From Salipiger sp. CCB-MM3 (GTDB lineage Bacteria; Pseudomonadota; Alphaproteobacteria; Rhodobacterales; Rhodobacteraceae), in assembly GCF_001687105.1 (NCBI RefSeq), contig NZ_CP014597.1, positions 251,807-315,806 on the forward strand: a stretch of DNA of 64,000 bases, written 5' to 3'. A program made the position numbers and the translations under genes. Shown here piece after piece: positions 44,163 to 52,528 of this stretch (positions are counted from its first letter, which is position 1; every line of letters begins with the position of its first letter). The notes under the pieces were generated by a model. The model saw only the letters and a list, made by a program, of their open reading frames with translations, ran no database searches and was not told where the DNA came from.

Positions 44163-45800
44163 GGCGCTTTTGCGCCCGACGTTGGATTCCTACCGATCAA
44201 GTTTGATGGACTCCCTAGTTCGGGCCACCACGGCCCGGTTTCGGAGGCGTTGACAGACTTTCTAGCGATCGGGATTCCTGACAGCCGCTTGCGCGGTTGC
44301 TCAGCCGAGTCCTGGAGGAGTTGTAGGGAGCCGATATCCCCGGGCGCTCACGCGCCGAAAGGTTGGATTCCGACGCTCATGAAGGGGAAGACATCGGAAT
44401 GGTGGCAAACCACCTCTTGTGGGCCGGTCTAGGCCGGTTTCCGAGTGTGACATGGGGGCGGCTTACCCATGGCGAAATCGGTTGCGGATGAGGTCCGAGA
44501 TTCCTAGGGATCGAGTGTGATGGACTCCGTACTTCGGCCCCCACGGGCCGTTAAGGTAAGCGATCCCCCAATTGGGGCGAGCCGGGTTGCTGCCCGCCGC
44601 GTGGGCGGCTGGTGCAGTCGGTTTCTTCACGTCTTGCTGGTGACCGCTCTCCCTGGGCGTCTACGCGCCGATTGGGCGGATTCCGACCCTCGGGAAGGGG
44701 AAGACATCGGAAAGACCGTAAACCCTCTCCTACGGGCCGTTCTAGGCCCTTCTGTGCGTACCATGGTTTGTGGTTTCGTCTGAGGTCGACGCTTCCTACT
44801 GAGGTTATTAGATTCCCGATGCACCCGTATGAGGATTCCTTACTCCGGCCCACCACGGGCCGGCTCAGGTATCGGTTCCCGGCAGGGAGATGCGGATACG
44901 GTTTCACGAAACCTGGTTGTCGGCGGTACCCCCAAGGCGCGTACGCCCACGTTTCTTCGCTTCCGACCCTTCGGAAGAGGAGACGCGGCAACCATCCTCT
45001 ACGGACGGTTGCTGGCCCGACTACGAGCATCCTGGCTATCGGTTTCATTTGAGGGTGACGTTTTCCGGCATCGACGTTGGACTCCTGACAGGTCGGTATA
45101 CGACTCCTCAGTTCGGCCCTTGATGGGCCGTGGGAGGGTGCGATCTCCGGCAGGCACATCTGGAGACGACTCCTTCAAGGCGCTAAAGCGCCCGATTTCT
45201 TTGAATCCGACCGTTTGGAAGGGAATGACACCGGAACGATGAGAAGCCACCACGCAAGGGCCGTTCTAGGCCCGAAAATGGCCAACCTGGCATAGGAACC
45301 TTCTGGAACTACGGTTCCTAGAGACTTCATCGGCTTCCGGTAGTAAGGATTTTTAGGTTACCTTCCCTCGGCCCTATGGCCGTTTAAGGCGACGGTTTCG
45401 GATAGGCTTGTGGAGGACGGTTCCCTGACGGCCGACACGGCCGCTGGTTGAAGACGTCTTCGGGTAAGTTCTTCCGCAAACGATCTCCTTCAAGGCGCTA
45501 CAGCGCCCGATTTCCTTGAGTCCGACCATCTGGAAGGGAATGGCACAGGAACGGTGAGAAACCGCCACGAACGAGCCGTTTTAGGCGGAATACTGGCTAT
45601 CCTGGTCTGCGATTCAAGTTGTCGTAGACCCTCCCAGATGGAGACATAGGGGCTCCCGCCATGCAGATGGAGGATCCTGACAGGGTTGAGGCTTACGGAT
45701 TCCTGTCAGCTACATCGCCGGCGAGTGGAGGTGGTGCCTTCAAGGCGCTTAAGCGCTGATTTTGTGGTAACCGCGTCGTCGTCGAAGGCGGGTGGAAACA
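44163..45800. repeat. Degenerate tandem array of hairpin-rich units, possible structured RNA locus
   Basis: Unit starts at 44163, 44343, 44655, 44936, 45179, 45494 and (partial) 45744. Each unit begins with a short GC hairpin (GGCGC loop GCGCC; loops TTTT, TCAC, CTA, GTA, AAA, ACA). Most then carry a stem TTCCGA ... TCGGAA around GGAAGGGGAAGAC, and a self-complementary GGGCCGTTCTAGGCCC (44734, 45258; variants 44421, 45573). A segment like GATTCCT..GATC.AGT.TGATGGACTCC and a hairpin CGGCCC ... GGGCCG (44221, 44535, 44845, 45114, 45369, 45429) complete the unit. Units end in CTCCTTCAA in the last three copies. No reading frame has protein character, and the strand is unknown. Confidence 0.7.
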
Positions 45801-45921
45801 CGCGTATGCGTGGAGCGGAGTGGTGACTCTCGGAACGCGCACACTGCCGGGCATTGCTTGACGATACGCTTGGTTAACCCCGGTTGCTCATATCCTGTCG
45901 GATATTGCTTGAGGGAAAACC

Positions 45922-46897
45922 ATGGAACGGATGAGAGCACGGGTAACACGAGCGCTTGCGCTCGGCCTGGTGGCGGGACTCGCGAGTGCATGCTTGCCAG
46001 AAAGCAGGGATGAGGCTGCAGACGCATCCGAGGTTTCAGTCCGAGACCTCTATCCGACCGTTTTCAAAGCGGTAGATTTTCAGAGTTTTTCTGATGTTTT
46101 TGGTCCGGAGTTGACTGAACTTAAGAAATCAGACCCCGGTCAGTATCAAGCAGTCATCCGCGGCATGGCCCGCAGCATTGCTTTCGAGCCACTGTCGGTA
46201 TCGCCTGAGCAGATGCGCGAGAAACTTCCGGAAGCTACGCCCTTTGATGATCTTCCTGAAGCCGGGTCGAGAGAGTTTCTGAAGCAGTTCTACGATGTCT
46301 CCTCTGATTTTCTTTCAGAGGGGGGGGATGACCTTTGAAAGCATTCAGACGATCGGCGAAGGTCACCAGAAGAACGCGGTGACGAAGTATCAAAACGCCT
46401 TGTATAGGTACATTGAGAAGCTTCGCGAGAAGAAGGTGGCCATCAATGCCAAGAACCGGAAGATCCAGCAATTGCTTGACCTGGTATCGTTCATCCAGCC
46501 GACCGTGCAGCAGGATGGGTCGGTTCTGACAATCAGGGTTCCCGCAAGAAACGGTACCGATCAAGCATTGGCCAGCCTCGAGGTGACGGTCAGCGCCAAG
46601 ACGGCTGCAGAAAGCTGGGCGGAGCCAGAACCTATCGGCGCGACGACAGTGCAGTTCAAAGATAATTTCCTGTCCAAGGAGAGCCGTGTCCTCGAGTTTT
46701 CGGTAGAGACCGAAGACTACACCGGTGGGCAGATTAGTTTGGACGTGACCGAGTTGACCACTGAGGGTGGATTCTCGATCAATGAGCAAACTATGGCTGA
46801 GCCAATTCAGGTGATTGATGAGCTTATCAGCGATGCCGAGTGGAAGCGCAGGATGATCGAAGATGAGCTTCAGAGTGCGACGGAACGCTACCCCTGA
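45922..46897 (+). pseudogene. Putative lipoprotein, frame broken at a G8 run
   Basis: ATG 45922 follows GAGGGAAAACC. The signal ALALGLVAGLASAC gives a probable lipidated Cys24. The first frame stops at 46338 (FLSEGGDDL). The protein continues in another frame from GGMTFESIQTIGEGHQKNA to ELQSATERYP at 46897, with a C-terminal beta-rich domain (VLTIRVPARNGTDQALASLEV) that looks like an immunoglobulin-like fold. The switch lies at eight consecutive G (46320-46327). Joined length is about 324 residues. It is the first gene after the hairpin array and reads away from it. Confidence 0.65.
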
Positions 46898-46916
46898 CTA
46901 TACCTCGCCGGGCCTT

Positions 46917-47357
46917 TCAGGGCCCGGGAGACGCCGGCATGTTGCCATTTCGTGCCTCGCGCTTTTTGGCAAAACGACCCTTTCGACGTTTGAGGGGTTT
47001 GCCTGCTTCATCGCCGGAGTCCTGCGGTTCTGTAGAAGACGGCTCGTGCTGGACGGAGGGAGCTGACTTCTCTGGAGGAACGTAGTTCAGAGGATCGACC
47101 TGCCCGAACCAGATATCCATGGCGAGATCGGTATCTGCTTCATCGATCCAGCCGCCGCGGGTAATCCACTCTTCGATCTTAATGAAGTTCCGCTCCTGAG
47201 GCGGATGATCCCTTGGGATGTAGTGGTCGGAGTAGCCGCGATCACAGAACAGTTGGTACCACGGTAGTGCGCGTAGTTGTGTCTTATCTGCGCTGGGCGG
47301 CCGACTTCCGGCAGACGCCGGCTTTCTTCTGCGTGCGAGATTTTTGTCAATTTTCAT
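46917..47357 (-). CDS. Small basic protein of unknown function
   Basis: 146 residues. Charged ends (KIDKNLARRRKPASAG; KPLKRRKGRFAKKREARNG) surround a central folded segment (WYQLFCDRGYSDHYIPRDHPPQERNFIKIEEWITRGGW). It overlaps the end of recX by 11 bases and is therefore probably co-transcribed with it. No family recognised. It lies head to head against the end of the convergent lipoprotein gene, 20 bases away. Confidence 0.5.
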   Translation of the reverse strand: MKIDKNLARRRKPASAGSRPPSADKTQLRALPWYQLFCDRGYSDHYIPRDHPPQERNFIKIEEWITRGGWIDEADTDLAMDIWFGQVDPLNYVPPEKSAPSVQHEPSSTEPQDSGDEAGKPLKRRKGRFAKKREARNGNMPASPGP

Positions 47358-47874
47358 GGTCGAATTTGCCTTCCATCACCCTGCAGCAGACATCGAAGTC
47401 AAACCCTTGCCGAGCAAGCTTTGCCATGTCTTTCTGCCGGTACTGATCGTGGTCGCCGATACGAAATGGACCAATTCGTTTCTTTCGGGCAAAGGTTACC
47501 GCCGCCTCGAGATCGCTTCCGTCCGAGTCCTCAACCAACTCCTGGTAGTCGTCTGGTGAGAGGCCTTTTTCCCGGAGCTTTCCTTCAATTTTTCGCCGGG
47601 ACATACTACGACGCCTAGCGCTCTCAATGAACAGTTCCGCGTAACGCTGATCGTCTACATACTTGCGATCCAGGCAATAGCGAACGGCCGCGTCGATCAC
47701 CGGCGAGAACTGCGCTTCTTCGAGACTGGTGCCCCGAAGTTTACGGCGAACGCGGCGTGTCAGCACAGTTCGAAGGTGGGATTCCGTCGTCTCATAGGAT
47801 TTTAGGTAGTTTAGGGCGGCCTTGACGAGGTCCCCTTCAGACAGCCCTTTGGGAGTTGTTGGCTCATTGGACAT
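47347..47874 (-). CDS. recX: RecX-like regulator of RecA
   Basis: 175 residues. The pattern AALNYLKSYETTESHLRTVLTRRVRR, then AAVRYCLDRKYVDDQRYAELFIESARRRSMSRRKIEGKLREKGL, is the three-helix repeat layout of RecX. The C-terminus is FARKKRIGPFR ... MAKLARQGFDFDVCCRVM. RecX binds RecA filaments and limits recombinase activity. A plasmid-borne copy without recA nearby could damp the host SOS response or recombination. Confidence 0.75.
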   Translation of the reverse strand: MSNEPTTPKGLSEGDLVKAALNYLKSYETTESHLRTVLTRRVRRKLRGTSLEEAQFSPVIDAAVRYCLDRKYVDDQRYAELFIESARRRSMSRRKIEGKLREKGLSPDDYQELVEDSDGSDLEAAVTFARKKRIGPFRIGDHDQYRQKDMAKLARQGFDFDVCCRVMEGKFDHEN

Positions 47875-47942
47875 TGCGGTATCTCTTAAGATTTGCGATC
47901 CTTATAGGAGAAGATGTCTTTTTTTCTGGTTAGAGGCGATAG

Positions 47943-48623
47943 ATGGCCAGCAACGAATTGAAGAAAAAAATTCAGAAGTCACGACGCGTCAACGGGGTGC
48001 GGGTACTCTCGGAGCTCGATATTGAAAGGATGCTCGAGGTCGCTGATGCAACCCGATATCCGATCCGTAACCGTGCAATTATCCTTCTGGGAACGGACGC
48101 TGGACTGACACCGCTGGAGATCTCCTACCTCAAGAGATACCACGTCTACGGGGACGACGACCTGCTGGGAGAGGCAATTGATCTCAGGGCGAAACCGGGC
48201 GTGTATCGTATGCCGCGCGTCATACCGATGGTCCGCAAGGGGCGCCTTTGGAACGCGATCCATTCACTGCTTGAAAACGTTCCGGCCGTTCCCGGCGATC
48301 CGCTGGTTATTTCAGAGCGTGCCACAGAAGGCGGGAAGGCAACCCTGAACCCAGGTTCGAAACCGCTGCGCGCCATGCGAACGGACAGCATTTCATACGT
48401 TTTCTGGAAGGTGATGGATAAGGCTGGAATATCGAACGCTTCAGCTCTTACAGCGAGGGCCACGTTCATCGTCAAGGCAGGTAAGACGGCTGCTGAGCGG
48501 GGAATGAGCATTCGGAACGTGCAGGAAATGACCGGGCTTAGATCACTGGAGTCAGTGCAGCGGCTCCTCGAGGCCAGCGAAGCAGACAAAGAGACAATCA
48601 TCCACGACCTCTTCAGCCGCTGA
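47943..48623 (+). CDS. Tyrosine-recombinase-like protein lacking catalytic residues
   Basis: 226 residues. RNRAIILLGTDAGLTPLEISYLKRYHV aligns with box I of phage integrases (normally TGLRxxEL), but the catalytic Arg is replaced by Thr. ALTARATFIVKAGKTAAERGMSIRNVQEMTGLRSLESVQRLLEAS aligns with box II (HxLRHTFAT ... LGH). The His is not conserved, and the Tyr nucleophile position reads as Leu/Arg. The fold may be kept for DNA binding while strand transfer is lost. It is divergent from recX. Confidence 0.55.
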   Translation: MASNELKKKIQKSRRVNGVRVLSELDIERMLEVADATRYPIRNRAIILLGTDAGLTPLEISYLKRYHVYGDDDLLGEAIDLRAKPGVYRMPRVIPMVRKGRLWNAIHSLLENVPAVPGDPLVISERATEGGKATLNPGSKPLRAMRTDSISYVFWKVMDKAGISNASALTARATFIVKAGKTAAERGMSIRNVQEMTGLRSLESVQRLLEASEADKETIIHDLFSR

Positions 48624-48684
48624 AGTGTTGCCTCTTGCGGACATGTAGGCAGGTTCTCGGAGATTTTTTTCCGAGGAGATAGAG

Positions 48685-49164
48685 ATGTCGGTCCTGTTGA
48701 GCGAAGATTTCGACGAACTGATGGAGGCAGCGATGGTCTCGCCCTATGGTGAGATTGACGGTCACGCGGAGGAGTACGAGTTCCTTTGGGAAGCGGAACG
48801 TACGGAGGCCGACGTCATCAACACGCGGCCCGATGGGTATTCCATTTGCGCCATGAATGACGCTGATCATCCCGCGGTGGTTTTGGTGGACCCGGACGGC
48901 AAAGTCAGCGGCTTCTACTACCGGTTCGCGGCCTGGATCGATGAGGAACATCGTGGCCACGGATTGAGTGTTGAAACGATCCTCGCTTACGACGGCTATT
49001 TTCAGGATGCGGCCTGGGAAGGGGATCTGCAGGAGTGCATCGGAGGGATGACCTTCTCTGACGGTGGCTACCGGGCGCATACTCGTGCCCAGCAGGTCGC
49101 CTTGAAGCGAGCTTCCGAGGCCAATAACCAAGATCCTGAGCTGGCGCCGGGCATGGCCCTTTGA
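48685..49164 (+). CDS. Unknown protein with a possible GNAT-like segment
   Basis: 159 residues, start preceded by GAGGAGATAGAG. AAWIDEEHRGHGLSVETILAY resembles motif A of GNAT acetyltransferases (RGxG/A), but the rest is not clearly GNAT. Acidic N-terminal half (GHAEEYEFLWEAERTEAD). It reads in the same direction as the integrase-like gene, 60 bases away, and is followed by a dispersed repeat. Confidence 0.45.
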   Translation: MSVLLSEDFDELMEAAMVSPYGEIDGHAEEYEFLWEAERTEADVINTRPDGYSICAMNDADHPAVVLVDPDGKVSGFYYRFAAWIDEEHRGHGLSVETILAYDGYFQDAAWEGDLQECIGGMTFSDGGYRAHTRAQQVALKRASEANNQDPELAPGMAL

Positions 49165-49182
49165 AAACCCGCTCAGTTGTAG
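49161..49182 (+). repeat. Dispersed direct repeat, copy 1
   Basis: TTGAAAA followed by CCCGCTCAGTTGTAG. The same element recurs at 49555 and 51086, always just after a gene end or before a gene start. Confidence 0.7.
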
Positions 49183-49280
49183 AGAGACATGTGATTTTTG
49201 CAGTTCTGTCATACATTTATGACAATTGAATTTTAGTGCGACCGGGACACTTGGCGGTTGCCAGCATAAGGAGTTCAGGC

Positions 49281-49490
49281 ATGGCGGCACACACTCTCAC
49301 GCCAGACGCATTCGACCGTCGCCTTAAGCCGGGTCACGGCTTGATCGCAGCTTGCTCGAAGATCGCAGCAACCTTCCGGGAACAGGCTGATGCGACACGT
49401 ACACGTGCGCGTCTCGCGCAGCTTACGGATCGGCAGCTCGATGATATCGGGTTGTGCCGGGCGGATCTGCAAAGGATTGGCAGGTTCTGA
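49281..49490 (+). CDS. DUF1127 protein
   Basis: 69 residues from MAAHTLTPDAF, chosen because AAGGAG precedes 49281. The C-terminal RTRARLAQLTDRQLDDIGLCRADLQRI is the DUF1127 (YjiS) motif. Short Arg-rich proteins of this type in alphaproteobacteria bind RNA and affect sRNA and phosphate/carbon metabolism. A terminator follows. Confidence 0.85.
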   Translation: MAAHTLTPDAFDRRLKPGHGLIAACSKIAATFREQADATRTRARLAQLTDRQLDDIGLCRADLQRIGRF

Positions 49491-49518
49491 GTTCAACGAA
49501 GACGATCCTCGGGAACCA

Positions 49519-49545
49519 AAATGGCCGCGCGTTCGCGGCCATTTA
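49519..49545 (+). terminator. Terminator after the DUF1127 gene
   Basis: AAATGGCCGCG and CGCGGCCATTT form an 11-bp stem with a short GTT loop, followed by ACTTTTG. Confidence 0.75.
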
Positions 49546-49554
49546 CTTTTGCGC

Positions 49555-49578
49555 TCTGAAAATCCGCTCAGTTGTAGG
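49555..49578 (+). repeat. Dispersed direct repeat, copy 2
   Basis: CTGAAAAT followed by CCGCTCAGTTGTAGGG, 17 bases before the end of the glutamate dehydrogenase gene. With copy 3 it brackets that gene. Confidence 0.75.
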
Positions 49579-49595
49579 GTGCCCTGGGGCGAGGC

Positions 49596-51020
49596 TCAGA
49601 GCCCCTTCGCTGCATAGGCTGCGGCGATCTTCTGGATGCTGAGAGCATATCCGGCTGACCTCAGATCGGGGAACCGATCATCCGACCGCAAGAAGGCCCT
49701 CATGCCCTGATAGGCTTCCCGCATCGTGTCATCGAGCCCCGAGCGCACGAGATCAAGCTCGCAGGCTCCTTTGGCGTATTGATCCCTGAAGCCCTCTGAA
49801 ATTCCATTGAGACCATTCGAAGAGAGGACCCGATCGATCTCATCAAGAAGCATCGCGTTTTGGGTTTCCTCTAGGCGCCTTTGCATGCGACCGAACCGCA
49901 TGTGGCTAAGGTTTTTCACCCACTCAAAGTAGGAAACAATCACGCCTCCAGCGTTGGCGTAGAGGTCCGGGATGATGGTCACTCCGCGCTTTCTCAGGAT
50001 CCTGTCGGCCGCGGCCGTCGTCGGTCCATTGGCGGCCTCGATGATGACCTTGGCCTTGATCTTTTCAGCGTTCCCTTCGTTCAAGACGCCTTCAACCGCG
50101 GCTGGGATGAGGATGTCGCATTCTTCCTCGAGAAATCGGGCAGGGGCCTTTGCACTGAGCACGATGCTGTTGGGGAAATTGGCCACGCCACCTGTCTCTG
50201 CGATGTGTTTGTGGAGGGCTTCAATGTTGATCCCAGACCGGTCGACGACAGTCCCGTCTCGCTCGATGACTGCGATCACCTTGGCGCCATCCTCCTCAGT
50301 CAGAAACTTGGCCGCGTGGTAGCCCACGTTTCCGAGCCCCTGGACGATGACCGTTTTGCCCTCGAGACTTCCCGAAAGCCCAGCGCCTGCGACGTCCTCG
50401 CCGTGACGGAAAAACTCCCGGAGCGCATACTGCACGCCGCGTCCTGTAGCCTCCGTTCGGCCTTTGATGCCGTGCTGTCCAACTGGCTTGCCGGTCACGC
50501 AGGCGGCTGCGTTGATGTCGGTGGTGTGCATGCGTGCGTATTGGTCAGCGATCCACGCCATCTCGCGTTCACCGGTGCCCATATCAGGAGCCGGGACGTT
50601 CTGACTGGGATGAATGAGGTCGCGCTTGATCAGCTCGTATGCGAACCGTCTGGTGATGCGTTCGAGCTCTTCCTCGGTCCATTGGGTGGGATCAATGCAG
50701 AGGCCGCCTTTGGCGCCACCGAAGGGGACGTCTGTGAGGGCACACTTGAAGGTCATGAGAGTGGCCAGAGCCTCGACCTCGTCCTGGTTGACTGAGAGGG
50801 CGTACCGGATACCGCCTTTGACGGGCTCGCGGTGCTCTGAGTGAACTGATCGGTAACCTGTGAAGGTGTGGATTTGCCCCCTGAGCTTCACGCCAAAGCG
50901 CACCGTGTAGGTGGAGTTTGCGATCCTGATTTTCTCGGCCAAGCCGGGATCAAGCTCGAGCTTGTCGACGGTTGACTGGAACATGACCTCGGTGGAGTCG
51001 CGGAAGCTGTGGTTGGTCAT
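49596..51020 (-). CDS. Glu/Leu/Phe/Val-family dehydrogenase, probably glutamate dehydrogenase
   Basis: 474 residues from MTNHSFRDSTEV (51020). VKGGIRYALSVNQDEVEALATLMTFKCALTDVPFGGAKGG contains the substrate and catalytic Lys residues. PAPDMGTGEREMAWI and the Rossmann motif VQGLGNVGYHAAKFL follow. The length and C-terminal extension fit the alphaproteobacterial NAD(P)-dependent enzyme. It interconverts glutamate and 2-oxoglutarate plus ammonium. It is flanked by direct repeats (49555 and 51086), as if carried as a cassette. Confidence 0.9.
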   Translation of the reverse strand: MTNHSFRDSTEVMFQSTVDKLELDPGLAEKIRIANSTYTVRFGVKLRGQIHTFTGYRSVHSEHREPVKGGIRYALSVNQDEVEALATLMTFKCALTDVPFGGAKGGLCIDPTQWTEEELERITRRFAYELIKRDLIHPSQNVPAPDMGTGEREMAWIADQYARMHTTDINAAACVTGKPVGQHGIKGRTEATGRGVQYALREFFRHGEDVAGAGLSGSLEGKTVIVQGLGNVGYHAAKFLTEEDGAKVIAVIERDGTVVDRSGINIEALHKHIAETGGVANFPNSIVLSAKAPARFLEEECDILIPAAVEGVLNEGNAEKIKAKVIIEAANGPTTAAADRILRKRGVTIIPDLYANAGGVIVSYFEWVKNLSHMRFGRMQRRLEETQNAMLLDEIDRVLSSNGLNGISEGFRDQYAKGACELDLVRSGLDDTMREAYQGMRAFLRSDDRFPDLRSAGYALSIQKIAAAYAAKGL

Positions 51021-51085
51021 CTGGCACCTCTTTTGCAGAAGAGATGCAGGCACCAGGTTAAGGCGCGCTTTCGGAAATCAGAGTC

Positions 51086-51109
51086 TTGAAAACCCGCTCA
51101 GTTGTAGGG
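51086..51109 (+). repeat. Dispersed direct repeat, copy 3
   Basis: TTGAAAA followed by CCCGCTCAGTTGTAGGG, 65 bases upstream of the dehydrogenase start, in the same orientation as copies 1 and 2. Confidence 0.75.
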
Positions 51110-51200
51110 CGCCCGGCGTCCGGGCGTGGCCACGTTAACGCAAGATGCAAGCGGCGAGCATATTTTCAGAGAAGGGAGAAAAAAGGAGGAGAAGAAGGCC

Positions 51201-51302
51201 ATGATGTACGTGATTGGATTTGGGGTCGGTATAGTCGTCATGTCCCCGGTGATCTTTGGCATCCTTGCGATCGGCACCGTGCACCGGCGGAAGACGCAGT
51301 GA
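51201..51302 (+). CDS. Small single-span membrane protein
   Basis: 33 residues (MMYVIGFGVGIVVMSPVIFG, then ILAIGTVHRRKTQ) with an excellent AAGGAGGAGAAG site upstream. One hydrophobic helix and a basic cytoplasmic end. Likely a real short gene. Function unknown. Confidence 0.6.
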   Translation: MMYVIGFGVGIVVMSPVIFGILAIGTVHRRKTQ

Positions 51303-51491
51303 CGAACGCCAATAGGCCTGTCCGAGGCTGATCTCTTGGTTATTGGCTCGCCCGATTGCTCGGCAATAGCGGTACCCGAACCTGAAGACGTGTGGAACGC
51401 GGAGCCCGCAGGACTGAAAGCGTGCGAACGGAGGTGTCTACCTGAGCCCATCGGTGTTAGCGTCGGCTTCGGAGTAACCGGAGATGGACAG

Positions 51492-52331
51492 ATGCCGAGA
51501 CTCACAGATGAAGGCGAGGCGGTCGTCGCCGACATCGCAGCGCGCCATGGAATAAGCGGCGATGCCGCATTGCATATGCTCATGGCTGTGTCCGCCGGGC
51601 ACGGTACGCAGGCGCAGTTCAACCATCCCGAGCTGGGTGGCATGGGGCAATGGTCACAGGGCGGCATGACCATGGTCGGTGACATGTTCAACAACGGCCT
51701 TAAGGCGCGGGTCGACGCTCTGTGCACGGACCTTTCGGGGATCGTCCAGCAGCACAGCCTGTTTGCCGCGCCTGTCTCCTCGCAGTCGCAATCGCAGGGC
51801 GGGATGCACGACCTATCCGGGGTCAGCTTGTTCGTCCAGGAAACCAGTGACTGGCCCGCTGATCTTGGTCAGCCGACCTCTGTCGGAACGCAAAATGACC
51901 TGAGGTACGCCTATTTCGCTGACAAACGGAGGCTGGCAATCAAGATCGGAGGGCGAACAACGATCTACGATACTGGTAACCACCAGTTCGGCGGCTTTGG
52001 ACAAGCTCAGGGTGCCGGACAGAGCCTCAGCTTCACTAGTCAGCATGGGCTCGTGCATCTCTCGGACTTGCCTATCGTGAACGGCACTTCGCCGGGCTCT
52101 CAAGACAGTGCCCCCCAATCACCCGAAGCGGCACCTGTTGAGGTCACTCAAGCACCGAAACCGCAAACGGAGCAAGAACCGAGAACCGCGCCGAGTTTAG
52201 AGGCGTCTCGGGACATGACCGACGATCAGATTTTTAGCCGGATCGAACGGCTCGCTGGCCTCTTCGAAAAGGGTATTCTCACCAAGGAAGAATTCGAGGC
52301 GAAGAAAGCTGAGTTGCTCGCGCGCTTGTAG
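51492..52331 (+). CDS. SHOCT-domain protein
   Basis: 279 residues from MPRLTDEGEAVVADI (51492); the frame from 51336 lacks protein character before that. The N-terminal HGISGDAALHMLMAVSAGHGTQAQFNHPELGGMGQWSQGGMTMVGDMFNNGLKARVDALC is strongly conserved in Rhodobacteraceae. A Pro/Gln/Glu linker (residues 190-240) leads to a C-terminal SHOCT motif, IERLAGLFEKGILTKEEFEAKKAELLARL. SHOCT is a short oligomerisation module. Role not established. Confidence 0.75.
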   Translation: MPRLTDEGEAVVADIAARHGISGDAALHMLMAVSAGHGTQAQFNHPELGGMGQWSQGGMTMVGDMFNNGLKARVDALCTDLSGIVQQHSLFAAPVSSQSQSQGGMHDLSGVSLFVQETSDWPADLGQPTSVGTQNDLRYAYFADKRRLAIKIGGRTTIYDTGNHQFGGFGQAQGAGQSLSFTSQHGLVHLSDLPIVNGTSPGSQDSAPQSPEAAPVEVTQAPKPQTEQEPRTAPSLEASRDMTDDQIFSRIERLAGLFEKGILTKEEFEAKKAELLARL

Positions 52332-52423
52332 TCCGGGGTTGACGTTAGCCTGGAGAAGCGGACCATTATTCCGTTCGCTGAGATGCGGGATGAGGTTCTG
52401 CGTACGTCGGCAGTGCGCAGAAA

Positions 52424-52491
52424 GTGGACCTTGCTTAGCTTGGCTCTAGCCCAAAAGCTGCCGTTCAGGCGGAGCGCAGCGCTCAGCCCTC
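52424..52491. repeat. Degenerate intergenic repeat, copy A
   Basis: GTGGACCTTGCT ... GCTGCCGTTCAGGCGGAGCGCAGCGCTCAGCCCTCC resembles copy B at 53538-53612 (GCGGACCTTGCT ... GCTGCCGTTCGGGCTGAGCG ... CCCCTCC). Both are in gene-free DNA. Confidence 0.5.
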
Positions 52492-52528
52492 CGAACTCTT
52501 TTTTCCTATGCTGCGGGGTGAAGGAAGA

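Noticed and set aside
44612..45242. Overlapping long open frames on both strands in the hairpin array
   Set aside because: High GC content keeps frames open; the translations are Arg/Pro/Ser-rich low-complexity with no conserved segment, and they change frame between units.
44163..45800. CRISPR array
   Set aside because: Repeats are long, degenerate and irregularly spaced (180-315 bp), with no constant 25-40 bp repeat or unique spacers and no cas genes.
49881..50795. 304-residue open frame antisense to glutamate dehydrogenase
   Set aside because: Shadow of the dehydrogenase's codon bias; the minus-strand product is unmistakable.
49161..51109. Integron attC sites or tRNA-type att sites flanking the dehydrogenase
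   Set aside because: The repeats lack the inverted core sites of attC and no integrase or tRNA gene adjoins them.
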